The translations under genes and the position numbers were made by a program. A stretch of DNA of 64,000 nt from Nesterenkonia halophila (GTDB lineage: Bacteria; Actinomycetota; Actinomycetes; Actinomycetales; Micrococcaceae), in contig NZ_WIAX01000006.1 in the NCBI RefSeq assembly GCF_009467795.1, positions 101,152-165,151 on the forward strand, given 5' to 3'. Each line of letters starts with the position of its first letter. Positions within the stretch are counted from its first letter, which is position 1. The notes beneath the pieces are model-generated. The model did no database searches. It had not been told where the DNA came from and saw only the letters and a list, made by a program, of their open reading frames with translations. Below are positions 17,355 through 25,354 of this stretch, piece after piece.

Positions 17355-17834
17355 ATGAACACATCGGAGCGGGACCCGCACGTCACTCTGCGCGCCGGGC
17401 GAGGTGACGACGCCGCGGCTCTGTCTGCAGTGGCCATGCGCTCGAAGGCGTACTGGGGGTATTCCTCCGCGTTCCTCGACGCCTGCCGGGACGAGCTGAC
17501 GGTCACTCCGGAGCTGATCGCCGACTCCCAGGTCACCGTCGCTGAGATCTTGGAAAGGGTCGTCGGCTTCTCCCGGGTCGCCGGCGCCCCGCCGTCGGGC
17601 GAGCTCGCTGCCCTCTTCGTCGATCACGACACGATCGGCACCGGCGTCGGGCGCCGACTGTTGGAGGAAGCGCTGTCTTCCGCGGCCGAACGTGGCTTCA
17701 GCGAGCTGACTTTCACAGCCGACCCCGGTGCCGCCTCGTTCTATGCCGCGCACGGTGCGGAGACGATCGGACGAGTGCCGAGCGAATCGATCGCCGGACG
17801 GGAGCTGCCGTGGATGCGATTCACACTGACGTGA
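17355..17834 (+). CDS. GNAT-family N-acetyltransferase
   Basis: 159-aa acetyl-CoA-dependent N-acetyltransferase of the GNAT fold. It shows the N-terminal VTLRAGRGDDAAAL, a central GELAALFVDHDTIGTGVGRRLLEEAL where the acetyl-CoA-binding motif A (Q/RxxGxG/A) appears as TIGTGVGRRL (about residues 94-103), then FYAAHGAETIG, the usual motif B ending. GGGAGGGA before the ATG at 17355 sets the start. It ends five bases before the stop of the convergent CHAD gene, with no room for a separate terminator. The acceptor is unknown. Confidence 0.8.
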   Translation: MNTSERDPHVTLRAGRGDDAAALSAVAMRSKAYWGYSSAFLDACRDELTVTPELIADSQVTVAEILERVVGFSRVAGAPPSGELAALFVDHDTIGTGVGRRLLEEALSSAAERGFSELTFTADPGAASFYAAHGAETIGRVPSESIAGRELPWMRFTLT

Positions 17835-17839
17835 TCACC

Positions 17840-18766
17840 TCAGACAGGTCCCAGGGTCGTGGCAGCGGACCGCAGCTTCGTCATCGCCTGCGGCAGGTCC
17901 GCCAGTGCGGAGGAGGCTCGGGCCTCGGCGACGGCGGCGAAGGCCCGGAAATCGTCTGCGGCGCCCGGCGTCGACGCCTCGACCGCCAGGCGACGGGCAC
18001 GGCCGCCGAGCAGCAGCGCGTCGCGGTGGTCGCCCAGCACTGTCTGGAGCCGCGATCCGCGCTTGCCGGCGCGACGGGCCTTCTTCCCCAGTACCTCCGC
18101 CGGAGGCTGGGTGAAGGCCTCGGCGATGTAGCGCAGACGCCGTCCCGCCTTGCGCAGGCGGTGGGCGTCGGCCAGAGTCCGGTCGTCCGGCCCCTCCAGC
18201 AGCCCGACCTCGAGCCGGTCGGCCATGATCCGAGCGCGCGCGACCTCGGAGCGGAGCGCGTCCTTCAGGAACGGCTTCGCCGCTTCCTCGGCCAGGGCCG
18301 GGTCGACAGGGGCGCCCTCGGCCCAGCCCTCCAATGCGCTCGTCAGCTCCTCGCCGTGGTCCTCCCACCACGCGACGAAGGTCGCGTGGGCCGTCGCCCG
18401 CTCCTCGAGCACCGAGTCGATCAGCGTCGCCGAGACCTCCGTGACGGGCTCGTCGTCGCGGGAGGCGCGCAGCTCCTCCAGCACCGAGCCGGCGAGCTCC
18501 GCGGCGACCTCGAGATCGCGAGGCTCGCCGAGGACGTCGCCGAGCGTCGAGAGCCGGTGCCGCAGGTCGGTCACCTCCTCGGCCAGAAAGTGCGAGCGGA
18601 AGACCGCCAGCAGCGATCGCAGCCGGCGCACCGCAGTGCGCAGCTGATGGACGGCGTCGTACTGGTCCTCCACGGCGGCCGGCACCCGGTCGAGGACGAC
18701 CTGCGCCCGCAGTCCGACGGCGGCGGTCAGCGCCTCCTCGGCGGTGTTGTGCTCAGGACGCGACAT
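17840..18766 (-). CDS. CHAD domain protein (putative polyphosphate-associated)
   Basis: 308-aa helical protein consisting of a CHAD domain, a histidine-rich conserved alpha-helical fold reported to bind polyphosphate and often paired with CYTH phosphatases. The typical basic and histidine-bearing helices are visible: VHQLRTAVRRLRSLLAVFR (about residues 39-57), RHRLSTLGDVLGEPRDLEVA and LHRL-like AHRLRKAGRRLRYIAEAF in the second half. No CYTH domain is fused or adjacent. GCAGGAGGGAG precedes the ATG at 18766. It is convergent with the GNAT gene. The 293 bp upstream of it, to the aldo/keto reductase, hold nothing recognisable. Confidence 0.85.
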   Translation of the reverse strand: MSRPEHNTAEEALTAAVGLRAQVVLDRVPAAVEDQYDAVHQLRTAVRRLRSLLAVFRSHFLAEEVTDLRHRLSTLGDVLGEPRDLEVAAELAGSVLEELRASRDDEPVTEVSATLIDSVLEERATAHATFVAWWEDHGEELTSALEGWAEGAPVDPALAEEAAKPFLKDALRSEVARARIMADRLEVGLLEGPDDRTLADAHRLRKAGRRLRYIAEAFTQPPAEVLGKKARRAGKRGSRLQTVLGDHRDALLLGGRARRLAVEASTPGAADDFRAFAAVAEARASSALADLPQAMTKLRSAATTLGPV

Positions 18767-19059
18767 GGGCTCCCTCCTGCGAAGCTCGTAGTGTGACGGA
18801 ACAGCGATCGCCCGGCAGCTCAGGCGCGCGTCGGGGCGATCGCCGCAGTTCCCGCGGCCGTGGCCGGGGCTCCGGCGGCGAGACCTGCCTGGAAGACGGT
18901 CATGGGCACCAGGAGGGAGGCGGCGAGGCGCGAGGCGGACATGACACCCATTCAACTCGACTCCGGCCGCCGCGGCCAGAGCTGTTCGGGCGGTGGAGCG
19001 AATCGGTCTGTCGTCTGCGCCCCCTGCTGCTCGTCCGAGGCCTTGAGCGGAGGCCACGG

Positions 19060-19887
19060 TCAGCCGCGCAGTTCGATCTCGTCCGGATGCGGAGTGCGCC
19101 GCCCGGTCTCGCCACGGTCCAGAGCCTCCAGCGCGGCGACGTCCTCCGCCTCGAGCCGCCAGTCGAGGATGTCCAGGTTCGCCGCCATGCCCTCGGGGCG
19201 GGAGGACTTCGGGATGATCACGTCGCCGCGCTGCATATGCCAGCGCAGGATCACCTGCGCCGGGCTGCGCCCCAGCCGCTCGGCGAGGGCGATGACGGCG
19301 GGCTCGGCCAGGTCGTCGCCCTTGCCCAGCGGGCTCCAGGCGGTGACGACGATGCCGTGCTCGCGGCAGAAGGCCCGCAGCGTGTCGTTCGCGAAGGTCG
19401 GATGGATCTCGATCTGGTCGGCGTCGGGCACCTCTCCGGTGGCCTCGATGATCTGCTCCAGATGATCCTGCTGGAAGTTGGAGACGCCGACGGCGCGGGC
19501 CCGTCCCGAGTCGCGGGCGGCGAGCATCGCCCGCCAGGTGTCGACGAAGGAGACCTCCAGCCGCGGCATCGGCCAGTGGATGAGAAACAGGTCGACGGCG
19601 TCGAGGCCGAGCCGCGCCAGCGACTCGTCGAGGGTGCGGTCGACGTCGGCCGGCGCGTGGTGGAAATCGTCGAGCTTGGTGGTGACGAAGAGGTCCTCGC
19701 GCGGCACGCTGGACGCCCGGATCCCCGCGCCCACGCCGGACTCGTTGCCGTAGCGCTGGGCGGTGTCGAGGTGGCGGTACCCGGTCTGCAGGGCGGCGGC
19801 GACGCGCTCGGCGGCGTCCGGGGTGCCGCCGGTGCCGAAGCCGACCTGCGGAATGGACGGCCCGGAGTTCAGCGGAAGATGCTCCAT
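19060..19887 (-). CDS. Aldo/keto reductase
   Basis: 275-aa NADPH-dependent TIM-barrel oxidoreductase. It has the AKR signatures VGFGTGGTPDA at the N-terminus, GYRHLDTAQRYGNE with the catalytic Asp and Tyr (about residues 36-49), the Lys in FVTTKLDD, and LIHWPMP with the catalytic His. It also has VGVSNFQQDHL and, for cofactor binding, IIPKSSRPEGMAANLDI. This corresponds to the AKR5-like 2,5-diketo-D-gluconate reductase group. On its strand TAGGCT lies exactly six bases before the ATG. It is followed upstream on the same strand by an independently promoted DinB-type gene. The physiological substrate is unknown. Confidence 0.9.
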   Translation of the reverse strand: MEHLPLNSGPSIPQVGFGTGGTPDAAERVAAALQTGYRHLDTAQRYGNESGVGAGIRASSVPREDLFVTTKLDDFHHAPADVDRTLDESLARLGLDAVDLFLIHWPMPRLEVSFVDTWRAMLAARDSGRARAVGVSNFQQDHLEQIIEATGEVPDADQIEIHPTFANDTLRAFCREHGIVVTAWSPLGKGDDLAEPAVIALAERLGRSPAQVILRWHMQRGDVIIPKSSRPEGMAANLDILDWRLEAEDVAALEALDRGETGRRTPHPDEIELRG

Positions 19888-19928
19888 GGCTCGAGCCTAC
19901 GTCGTCGCGGCCGGGCCGCGGGCGCGGC

Positions 19929-20636
19929 TCACGGCGTCACCGGGGCGTCGAGCTCCCGGCGGGCGGCGTCGGCATCGCCGGAGACCACGACGTCGGCGGC
20001 GTCGAGGGAGAGCCGGCGCCAGAGCACCAGCGCCAGATGCTGCGCCGTACCGGTCACCGTCGCCGCCGGTGTCGCCGCCCCGGCCGGAAGAGTCCAGGCC
20101 GTGCCGCCCGGCGCGCCGGCATCCTCGGCGACGAGGCGCAGCGAATCCTGCGGAGGCTTCGTCCGGTCGAGGCGCACCTGGCGCGGGTGGAGGACATGGA
20201 CCACCTCGTCCACTGCGTCGGCCCAGACCTCGACGGCCGTCTCGGGCGGGGCGGTTCCCCGCGCCAGCGACAGGTCGTAGAGGTGGATGAGCGTCTCATG
20301 CGTCTGCCGGCGGTGCCAGAACGCCGCAGGGCCGCGGCCGTCGAACGTCGGGACGAGCGCTTCGGGATCGAGTTGGGCGAGAGCGTGGTGCAGCTCGTCG
20401 GCGCGTCCGGCGTAATGGTCGGCGATGTTCCCGCGGCGGGCCGGAGGCCGGACGCTGCGCTGGTCGCTCGCCATCATGGCCGCCCAGGCGTGGACGCCGG
20501 CCAGGTGGTCCGCCAGATCCGTGACGGTCCAGCCCGCGCAGGTCGGCACGGGCGCGGCGGGTGGAGCTTCGCGCAGACCGGCGTGGAAGCGGCGCTGCAG
20601 GACGGTCAGCTCGGCGAGCAGCTCTGGCGTGTCCAT
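19929..20636 (-). CDS. Maleylpyruvate isomerase-family mycothiol-dependent enzyme (DinB fold)
   Basis: 235-aa protein with the DinB-like four-helix N-terminal domain (VPTCAGWTVTDLADHLAGVHAWA, about residues 30-52; HRRQTHETLIHLYDLSLA, about 108-125). A C-terminal MDMPI/SCP-like domain ends in GTAQHLALVLWRRL. The metal-binding histidines H45, the His in WHRRQTHE and that of the same helix are in place. The family uses mycothiol, the actinobacterial low-molecular thiol. TAGGCT is exactly six bases before the ATG, with no ribosome-binding site. The reaction catalysed here is unknown; maleylpyruvate isomerisation is only the family prototype. Confidence 0.85.
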   Translation of the reverse strand: MDTPELLAELTVLQRRFHAGLREAPPAAPVPTCAGWTVTDLADHLAGVHAWAAMMASDQRSVRPPARRGNIADHYAGRADELHHALAQLDPEALVPTFDGRGPAAFWHRRQTHETLIHLYDLSLARGTAPPETAVEVWADAVDEVVHVLHPRQVRLDRTKPPQDSLRLVAEDAGAPGGTAWTLPAGAATPAATVTGTAQHLALVLWRRLSLDAADVVVSGDADAARRELDAPVTP

Positions 20637-20850
20637 CGTTCCAGCCTAGACCGCGCCGTCGTCGTCGACGGCGGCGTGGCTCCGCGCTCGGGCATGACCG
20701 GTGATCGGTGCCTCGATGGGGTCCGCGCGGCTCCGATCCTCGATAGCATCGGGGCGGAGGCGCGTGACCGTCCCGCGGCGGCCGCGTTCCTCGACAGCAT
20801 GCTGTCAGAGCGGGGGGACGTCATGGGAGCCCCGGGAACGGAGGGCACAG

Positions 20851-21735
20851 GTGACGAACAGAGGGATCGGGGAGGGCAGCCTCCCGCAGACCGAGGAGGA
20901 TGTCTTCGGATGGGGGACTGCGGCCGTCCCGGCGACGTCGTCGCCGCGTCTGCCGCAGATGCCGAGCATGCCGCGCATCACTCCGACGACAGGTGTGACG
21001 CCCGGCAGTCGTGCTGAGTCCGCCGTCGCCGGACTCACCTCCATCCCCATGCTGGCGGCGATCCTGGCGGCGGTCACGGCGCTGGCCCTCGGCCCGGCCT
21101 CCGAGCTCGACGTCCGTCTCCACGGTCACTGGGCCGAGGAGCTCACTCCGGAGCTGCTGCCGCTCTTCCGCGACGTGCTCGACAAAGTCGCCGGACAGTC
21201 GGTCTGTCTTCCGGTGCTGGCCCTGGTGGCCGGGGCGCTGGCCTGGAGACACCGCTCCTGGCGGCCGCTGGCGTGCGCGGCGCTGGCCGAGGCCGCCTTC
21301 TTCCTCGGCATCGGCGGGATGAAGATCCTCTTCGCCCGTCCGGCCCCGAAGCTGGGGAACCCGGAGTTCTTCGCCGGCGGACTGCTGCGGGAGGGCTGGT
21401 ACGGCATCAGTTTCCCGTCGGGCCATGCCGCCGAGAGCGTGCTCATCTACGGGATGGTGGTCTATCTGTTGGTCCACTGGACCCGGCGCGGGGCTCGTGC
21501 GGCCCGCTGGCTGACCCTCGTCGTCGCGGCGATCGCCTGCCATGCCAGCGTGGTCTCGTTCTGGCTGGGGTGGCACTGGGTCACCGATCTGGTCGCCGGC
21601 GCCGTGGCCGGGACGCTGCTGCTGCGCCTGGTCATCGAGGCCGACCGGCGCGGCTGGCTGCCTGGGCGCGCCCCGCGCGCACCCGAGGTGCCGGAGGGGC
21701 GGGACGCCGAGACCACGCCGGAGGCCTCGCCCTGA
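20851..21735 (+). CDS. PAP2-family membrane phosphatase
   Basis: 294-aa integral membrane phosphatase, likely acting on a lipid phosphate such as phosphatidate or undecaprenyl pyrophosphate. The three PAP2 motifs are present: KILFARPAP (KX6RP), FPSGHAAES (PSGH) and SFWLGWHWVTDLVAG (SX5HX3D). Six hydrophobic segments follow an N-terminal cytoplasmic region of about 60 residues. The start is uncertain. GTG 20851 is chosen because GGAGGG lies six bases upstream. GTG 20764 and ATG 20959 are alternatives, and the region before 20950 has weaker coding character. A hairpin terminator follows, shared with the convergent MFS gene. Confidence 0.8.
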   Translation: MTNRGIGEGSLPQTEEDVFGWGTAAVPATSSPRLPQMPSMPRITPTTGVTPGSRAESAVAGLTSIPMLAAILAAVTALALGPASELDVRLHGHWAEELTPELLPLFRDVLDKVAGQSVCLPVLALVAGALAWRHRSWRPLACAALAEAAFFLGIGGMKILFARPAPKLGNPEFFAGGLLREGWYGISFPSGHAAESVLIYGMVVYLLVHWTRRGARAARWLTLVVAAIACHASVVSFWLGWHWVTDLVAGAVAGTLLLRLVIEADRRGWLPGRAPRAPEVPEGRDAETTPEASP

Positions 21736-21744
21736 CCGGGCGCC

Positions 21745-21764
21745 GTCGTCGCCTCCGCGACGAC
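21745..21764. terminator. Hairpin terminator between PAP2 and MFS genes
   Basis: 8-bp perfect stem GTCGTCGC / GCGACGAC with loop CTCC, ten bases after the PAP2 stop, between convergent genes. Confidence 0.55.
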
Positions 21765-21803
21765 CAGGCCGGCAGGAGCGGCGTGCCGCGCGGCCGGCCT
21801 GGA

Positions 21804-23327
21804 TCAGGCCGGCTCGTTCTCCCGGGCCTCGCCGGCGGGCACCTCGCCGGCCGCGGCGCGTGAGGCCGTGCCCTTCGAGTCCTTGCTGAAGAAGGCGCCG
21901 ATGATGCCCAGCACGCCGACGGAGCCGGCGACGAGGAAGGCCACATTGGCGCCGTGGATGGGCCCTTCGATGCCGTAGACCTGCGGGTCGCGCGCCGTGG
22001 CGGACATGATGGTGACCAGTCCGGCGGTGCCCACGGAGGCGGCGATCTGGCGCAGCGTGTTGTTCAGCGCGGTGCCGTGCGGCACCAGGTGGCGGGGGAG
22101 CTGGTTCAGCGCCGCCGTGGTCACCGGCATGATGACCATCGCGGTGCCGACCATCCGCACGGTGTTGACCCCGGCGATGTAGGCGAAGGTGGTCTGGGCG
22201 TCCAGATCGGCCAGGAAGAAGGTCGAGCCGGTCACCAGGGTGAAGCCGAGGACGGCGAGCCAGCGCGCTCCGACAGCGTCGAAGATCCGTCCGGTGATCG
22301 GCGACATCAGGCCCATGAGCGCCGCGCCGGGCAGCAGGGCCAGCCCGGACTCCACCGCGGTGTGGCCGGTCATGTTCTGCATGTACAGCGGGATGATGAG
22401 CATGCCACCGATCATCACGATGAACACGCACATGCCCAGGGCGGTGTTCAGCGTGAACATCGGGTAGCGCAGCACCCGGAACTCGAGGATCGGCTGGGGG
22501 AGCTTCAGCTGGCGCAGGATGAAGATCACCAGCACCACTGCGCCGAGGACCAGCGGCAGGAAGACCTGGGGGCTGGACCAGCCGGCGTCGCCGGCGGTGC
22601 CGAAGCCGAAGAGCAGGCCGCCGAAGCCCAGCGAGGACAGGATGATCGAGAGCACGTCGAGGCGCGGGAAGGTGCGCTCGGTGACGTTCTTCAGGATGAA
22701 CAGCCCGATGATCAGGTCGACGATCGCGATCGGCAGCATCATCAGGAACAGCACCTGCCACGGCAGGTGGTCGACGATCCAGCCCGAGAGGCTCGGCCCG
22801 ATCGCCGGGGCGAAGCCGATCACGAGTCCGAAGGTGCCCATGGCGCTGCCGCGCTTCTCCACCGGGAAGATGGCGAAGAGGATCGTCTGCATCAGCGGGA
22901 TGATGATGCCGCCGCTGGCGGCCTGCACCACGCGGCCGGCGAGCAGCAGCGGATAGACCGGAGCGGCCGCACAGATGGCAGTGCCGACGATGAACAGGAT
23001 CATCGCGGTGAAGAACAGCGCCCGCGTGGTGAACTTCTGGATCAGGAACGCGGTGACCGGGATCATGATGCCGTTGACCAGCATGAAGATCGTCGTCATC
23101 CACTGGGCGGCGCTCGCCGAGATGCCGAAGTCCGCCATGAACGCCGGCAGGGCGGTGTTCAGCAGCGTCTGGTTCAGGATGATGACGAAGGCGCCCGAGA
23201 CCAGCACCGCCATCACCACGCGGCGATTGATCGGCTGCGGCGGCGAGTCCGCGGCGCGACGGCCGGCGGCCTCCCCGGCGACGTCGGGGGATCGGTGTTC
23301 AGTCGACAAGGGGCGACCTTCCTTCAT
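21804..23327 (-). CDS. DHA2-family (EmrB/QacA-type) MFS multidrug efflux transporter
   Basis: 507-aa proton antiporter with 14 predicted membrane segments. Motif D1-like LNQTLLNTALPAFMADFG is in helix 1 (about residues 51-68). WMTTIFMLVNGIMIPVTAFL and LLLAGRVVQAASGGIIIPL are typical of the EmrB group, and motif C-like GFAPAIGPSLSGWIVD is also present. It probably exports hydrophobic drugs or metabolites. ATG 23327 has only a weak AGG upstream. A TTG at 23309, preceded by AAGGAAGGT, is an equally good start. It lies 46 bp downstream of a TetR gene on the same strand, so substrate-induced derepression of the pair is likely. Confidence 0.88.
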   Translation of the reverse strand: MKEGRPLSTEHRSPDVAGEAAGRRAADSPPQPINRRVVMAVLVSGAFVIILNQTLLNTALPAFMADFGISASAAQWMTTIFMLVNGIMIPVTAFLIQKFTTRALFFTAMILFIVGTAICAAAPVYPLLLAGRVVQAASGGIIIPLMQTILFAIFPVEKRGSAMGTFGLVIGFAPAIGPSLSGWIVDHLPWQVLFLMMLPIAIVDLIIGLFILKNVTERTFPRLDVLSIILSSLGFGGLLFGFGTAGDAGWSSPQVFLPLVLGAVVLVIFILRQLKLPQPILEFRVLRYPMFTLNTALGMCVFIVMIGGMLIIPLYMQNMTGHTAVESGLALLPGAALMGLMSPITGRIFDAVGARWLAVLGFTLVTGSTFFLADLDAQTTFAYIAGVNTVRMVGTAMVIMPVTTAALNQLPRHLVPHGTALNNTLRQIAASVGTAGLVTIMSATARDPQVYGIEGPIHGANVAFLVAGSVGVLGIIGAFFSKDSKGTASRAAAGEVPAGEARENEPA

Positions 23328-23373
23328 CTGTCATGCCTGGTCCCCGACTGTTCGGCGCCGGGGTGCGTCGCGG

Positions 23374-24012
23374 TCAGCGGTGGTGTGTGTCGGCGGCGGT
23401 CGTGCCGCCCTGCTCCAGCAGGTCGAAGGCCGAGCCGATGAGCTCGTCCAGCGACGCCGTCTCGTCAGTCGTCCAGCGCCGCACGGCGATGCGGATCGCG
23501 CTGACCGCGGCACCGGCGATCAGCGCCGGCTGCAGGTCCTCGTCGACGTCGGCGTCGAGCCGCCGGGCGACCGCCGCGGCGAAGGACTGTTCGAGCTGGG
23601 CGTACTTGCCCAGCTGTCGTGCCATCAGCGCCGGGTGCTCCTGGACCAGCTGCTGGCGGGTCCGGGCGCGCGTTCGGCTCGCCTGCACCAGCGAGGCGGG
23701 GTCGTTCTCCGTCATGGCCATGCGGATCGCGCGCAGCGGCGCCTCCTCCGCGGGCCGAGCCTCGACGAGCGTGCGCAGCAGCTCGGCGACCGCCCCGGCA
23801 TCGGTGACGAGGGCGTCCTCCTTGCAGGAGAAGTAGTTGAAGAACGTCCGGGGCGAGATCTCGGCGGCCTCGGCGATCATCTCCACCGTCAGGTGCGAGA
23901 GGCCGACGTCGACGGCGAGATCCAGCGCGACGCTGCGGATCGAGCGGCGGGTCAGGACCTTCTTGTGCTCCCTCCGGCCCATGGCACCGACCGACTGCTC
24001 CGCGTCCTCCAT
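23374..24012 (-). CDS. TetR-family transcriptional repressor
   Basis: 212-aa repressor. The N-terminal helix-turn-helix is RRSIRSVALDLAVDVGLSHLTVEMIAEAAEISPRTFFNYFSCKEDAL (quoted here as three joined motifs: AVDVGLSHLTVEMIAEAA, EISPRTFFNYF, SCKEDAL; about residues 24-65). The C-terminal domain is variable and ligand-binding. The ATG at 24012 is preferred over upstream starts because the -10-like TACCGT ends seven bases before it and the HTH then lies close to the N-terminus. It is the first gene of a two-gene unit with the MFS pump. A perfect TTGCA/TGCAA dyad in its promoter is the obvious operator. Confidence 0.9.
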   Translation of the reverse strand: MEDAEQSVGAMGRREHKKVLTRRSIRSVALDLAVDVGLSHLTVEMIAEAAEISPRTFFNYFSCKEDALVTDAGAVAELLRTLVEARPAEEAPLRAIRMAMTENDPASLVQASRTRARTRQQLVQEHPALMARQLGKYAQLEQSFAAAVARRLDADVDEDLQPALIAGAAVSAIRIAVRRWTTDETASLDELIGSAFDLLEQGGTTAADTHHR

Positions 24013-24019
24013 GACTGCG

Positions 24020-24049
24020 ACGGTATCCAAAAACTTGCACAGTCTGCAA
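24020..24049 (-). promoter_or_regulatory. tetR-MFS promoter with TTGCA-N5-TGCAA operator
   Basis: Read on the minus strand: TTGCAG (-35-like), 18 bases, then TACCGT (-10-like, 24020-24025), then seven bases to the ATG. The -35 region is the dyad TTGCA (24035-24039) / TGCAA (24045-24049) with a 5-base spacer, flanked by runs of A/T unusual for this GC-rich DNA. It is a likely autorepression site. Confidence 0.55.
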
Positions 24050-24190
24050 AAATATGGGCTGTGATCCTGCTCGCGGTGCCGGAGCAGCCCCGGGCCGGCC
24101 GCCGGCCGGGGCCTGCTCATCTGGCCTCGACCGATGCGCGGGGCGACTGAGGGCTGGGATCGGGGGAGCGGCGGAACGGCGGGGTCGGAC

Positions 24191-24221
24191 GCTTGAACCG
24201 CTCCTCAAGCCCGGATACCTT
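24191..24221 (+). promoter_or_regulatory. Promoter TTGAAC-N17-TACCTT with overlapping dyad
   Basis: TTGAAC (24193-24198) and TACCTT (24216-24221) are 17 bases apart; the ATG at 24228 follows after six bases. A 6-bp perfect inverted repeat, GCTTGA (24191-24196) / TCAAGC (24205-24210), covers the -35 element and may bind a regulator. Confidence 0.55.
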
Positions 24222-24227
24222 CGTCCC

Positions 24228-24494
24228 ATGGACTCTTCGAGACGCAGCCTCCTCTCCGGCGGGGCGGCCGGGCTGGTCGCCGGAGCCGGCGTGGCCGCCG
24301 CTGCCGCGGTCTCCGCTGCCCCCGCCCACGCGACCTCCGCCGCCGAACACGCCGCGGGCGGTTCTCGCGCCGCCTCCGGCGCCCCAGGCCGCAGCGGGCA
24401 GGTCCCCGGCCCGCCCCCGACGCGCTACGACCGGGCATCCAAGCGCGCCAACCCCGCCAGCGATGTCGGCTGCCCGCTGGGCAAAGGGGACTGA
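24228..24494 (+). CDS. Tat signal-peptide leader ORF upstream of the amidase (probably its severed N-terminus)
   Basis: 88-aa ORF. It starts with a twin-arginine signal: SSRRSLLSGGAAG, a long Ala/Gly hydrophobic stretch and a cleavage site around APAHATSA (about residue 36). An unstructured linker rich in Ala, Gly, Pro and Ser follows, ending in DVGCPLGKGD and a TGA. The stop at 24492-24494 is in the same reading frame as the amidase gene that begins one codon later. The simplest reading is a single secreted amidase interrupted by one nonsense codon. Alternatives are readthrough, or two coupled proteins, since GGGGA lies before the amidase ATG. Confidence 0.6.
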   Translation: MDSSRRSLLSGGAAGLVAGAGVAAAAAVSAAPAHATSAAEHAAGGSRAASGAPGRSGQVPGPPPTRYDRASKRANPASDVGCPLGKGD

Positions 24495-24497
24495 GTC

Positions 24498-24941
24498 ATG
24501 TCGCCGACCTGGGTCACCTCCCCCAACTACACCGAGGGTCGCGGCGGCACGCCGATCGACCGCATCGTCATCCACTACATCGTCGGGCGGCTCTCCGCGG
24601 CCGATGCGACCTTCCAGAACCCCGACTCCGGGGTCAGCGCCCACTACGGGATCGGGGAGGGACGCGTCCACCAGTACGTCAGCGTGTTCAACACTGCCTG
24701 GCACGCAGGCGACTGGGGGTTCAACCAGCGCAGCATCGGGATCGAACACTCTGCGGACCAGTACCGAGCGCCCACCTGGGAGACGATCATGGCTTCGGTG
24801 GACCGCTGCACGATCCTCTGTCGACAGTTCGGGCTCGACCCGATGACCGCCATCGTGCCGCATGACTCCATCAGGGCCACCGCCTGCCCGGGCACGGTCG
24901 ACTGGGAGGACATCCGGGACCGGACCGCCCAGCAGGTCTGA
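24498..24941 (+). CDS. N-acetylmuramoyl-L-alanine amidase (amidase_2), catalytic domain
   Basis: 147-aa zinc amidase cleaving the bond between N-acetylmuramic acid and the stem peptide of peptidoglycan. The T7-lysozyme/PGRP fold is clear. The first zinc His is in DRIVIHYIVG (about residue 29), with VSAHYGIGEG following. NTAWHAGDW and SIGIEHSADQ are conserved. The second zinc His is in IVPHDSIRATACPGTVDW, where the usual catalytic Lys/Thr region is also found. As an independent ORF it would be cytoplasmic, which makes no sense for a wall hydrolase; the in-frame upstream ORF supplies a Tat signal. AAAGGGGA about eight bases before the ATG could allow re-initiation. Confidence 0.85.
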   Translation: MSPTWVTSPNYTEGRGGTPIDRIVIHYIVGRLSAADATFQNPDSGVSAHYGIGEGRVHQYVSVFNTAWHAGDWGFNQRSIGIEHSADQYRAPTWETIMASVDRCTILCRQFGLDPMTAIVPHDSIRATACPGTVDWEDIRDRTAQQV

Positions 24942-25004
24942 ACCCGGTCGCGACGGGGGCGAGCCGTCCGGTTGCCGTGGGCTCGGCGTCGTCGGCTCCA
25001 CCGC

Positions 25005-25343
25005 TCAAGCTCCGGGGAGAGGCGGCCGTGGTGGAGCTCCCCCGACGACGGGCCTCTCGGCCGGCACGCCGGTCGTGACGTCGACCGAGTCGCCTCCACC
25101 GGACGGCCACTCCTGATAGTCGAGGTGCAGCACCGGGAGGCCGCGCGTCGTCGTCATGTCAGCGGTGTCGGTGACCTGCAGGTGGACATGCGGCTGGGTC
25201 GAGCTCCCGGAGTCCCCGCAGGCCCCGATGCTCTCGCCGAGGCGGAGCCGATCGCCGCCGACGACACGGACGGAGCCGCGCCGCAGGTGCACCAGCGTGA
25301 CGAACAGGCCGGTGGCGGCGTCGCGCAGCATGACGTGGTTTCC
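25005..25343 (-). pseudogene. M23 (LytM-type) peptidase, 5'-truncated remnant
   Basis: The frame encodes the C-terminal half of an M23 metallopeptidase domain: GNHVMLRDAATGLFVTLVHL, where VHL corresponds to the YAHL zinc region, then GDRLRLGESIGACGDSGSSTQPHVHLQV, the standard GxSGxSTxPHxHxxV zinc motif. The N-terminal part with the first ligands (HxxxD) is missing. The homology begins 12 bp after the stop of the VOC gene on the same strand, with no start codon or ribosome-binding site in a sensible place. This suggests a deletion or rearrangement placed the VOC gene where the N-terminal half used to be. Confidence 0.65.
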
Positions 25344-25354
25344 GGTGATCGCCG

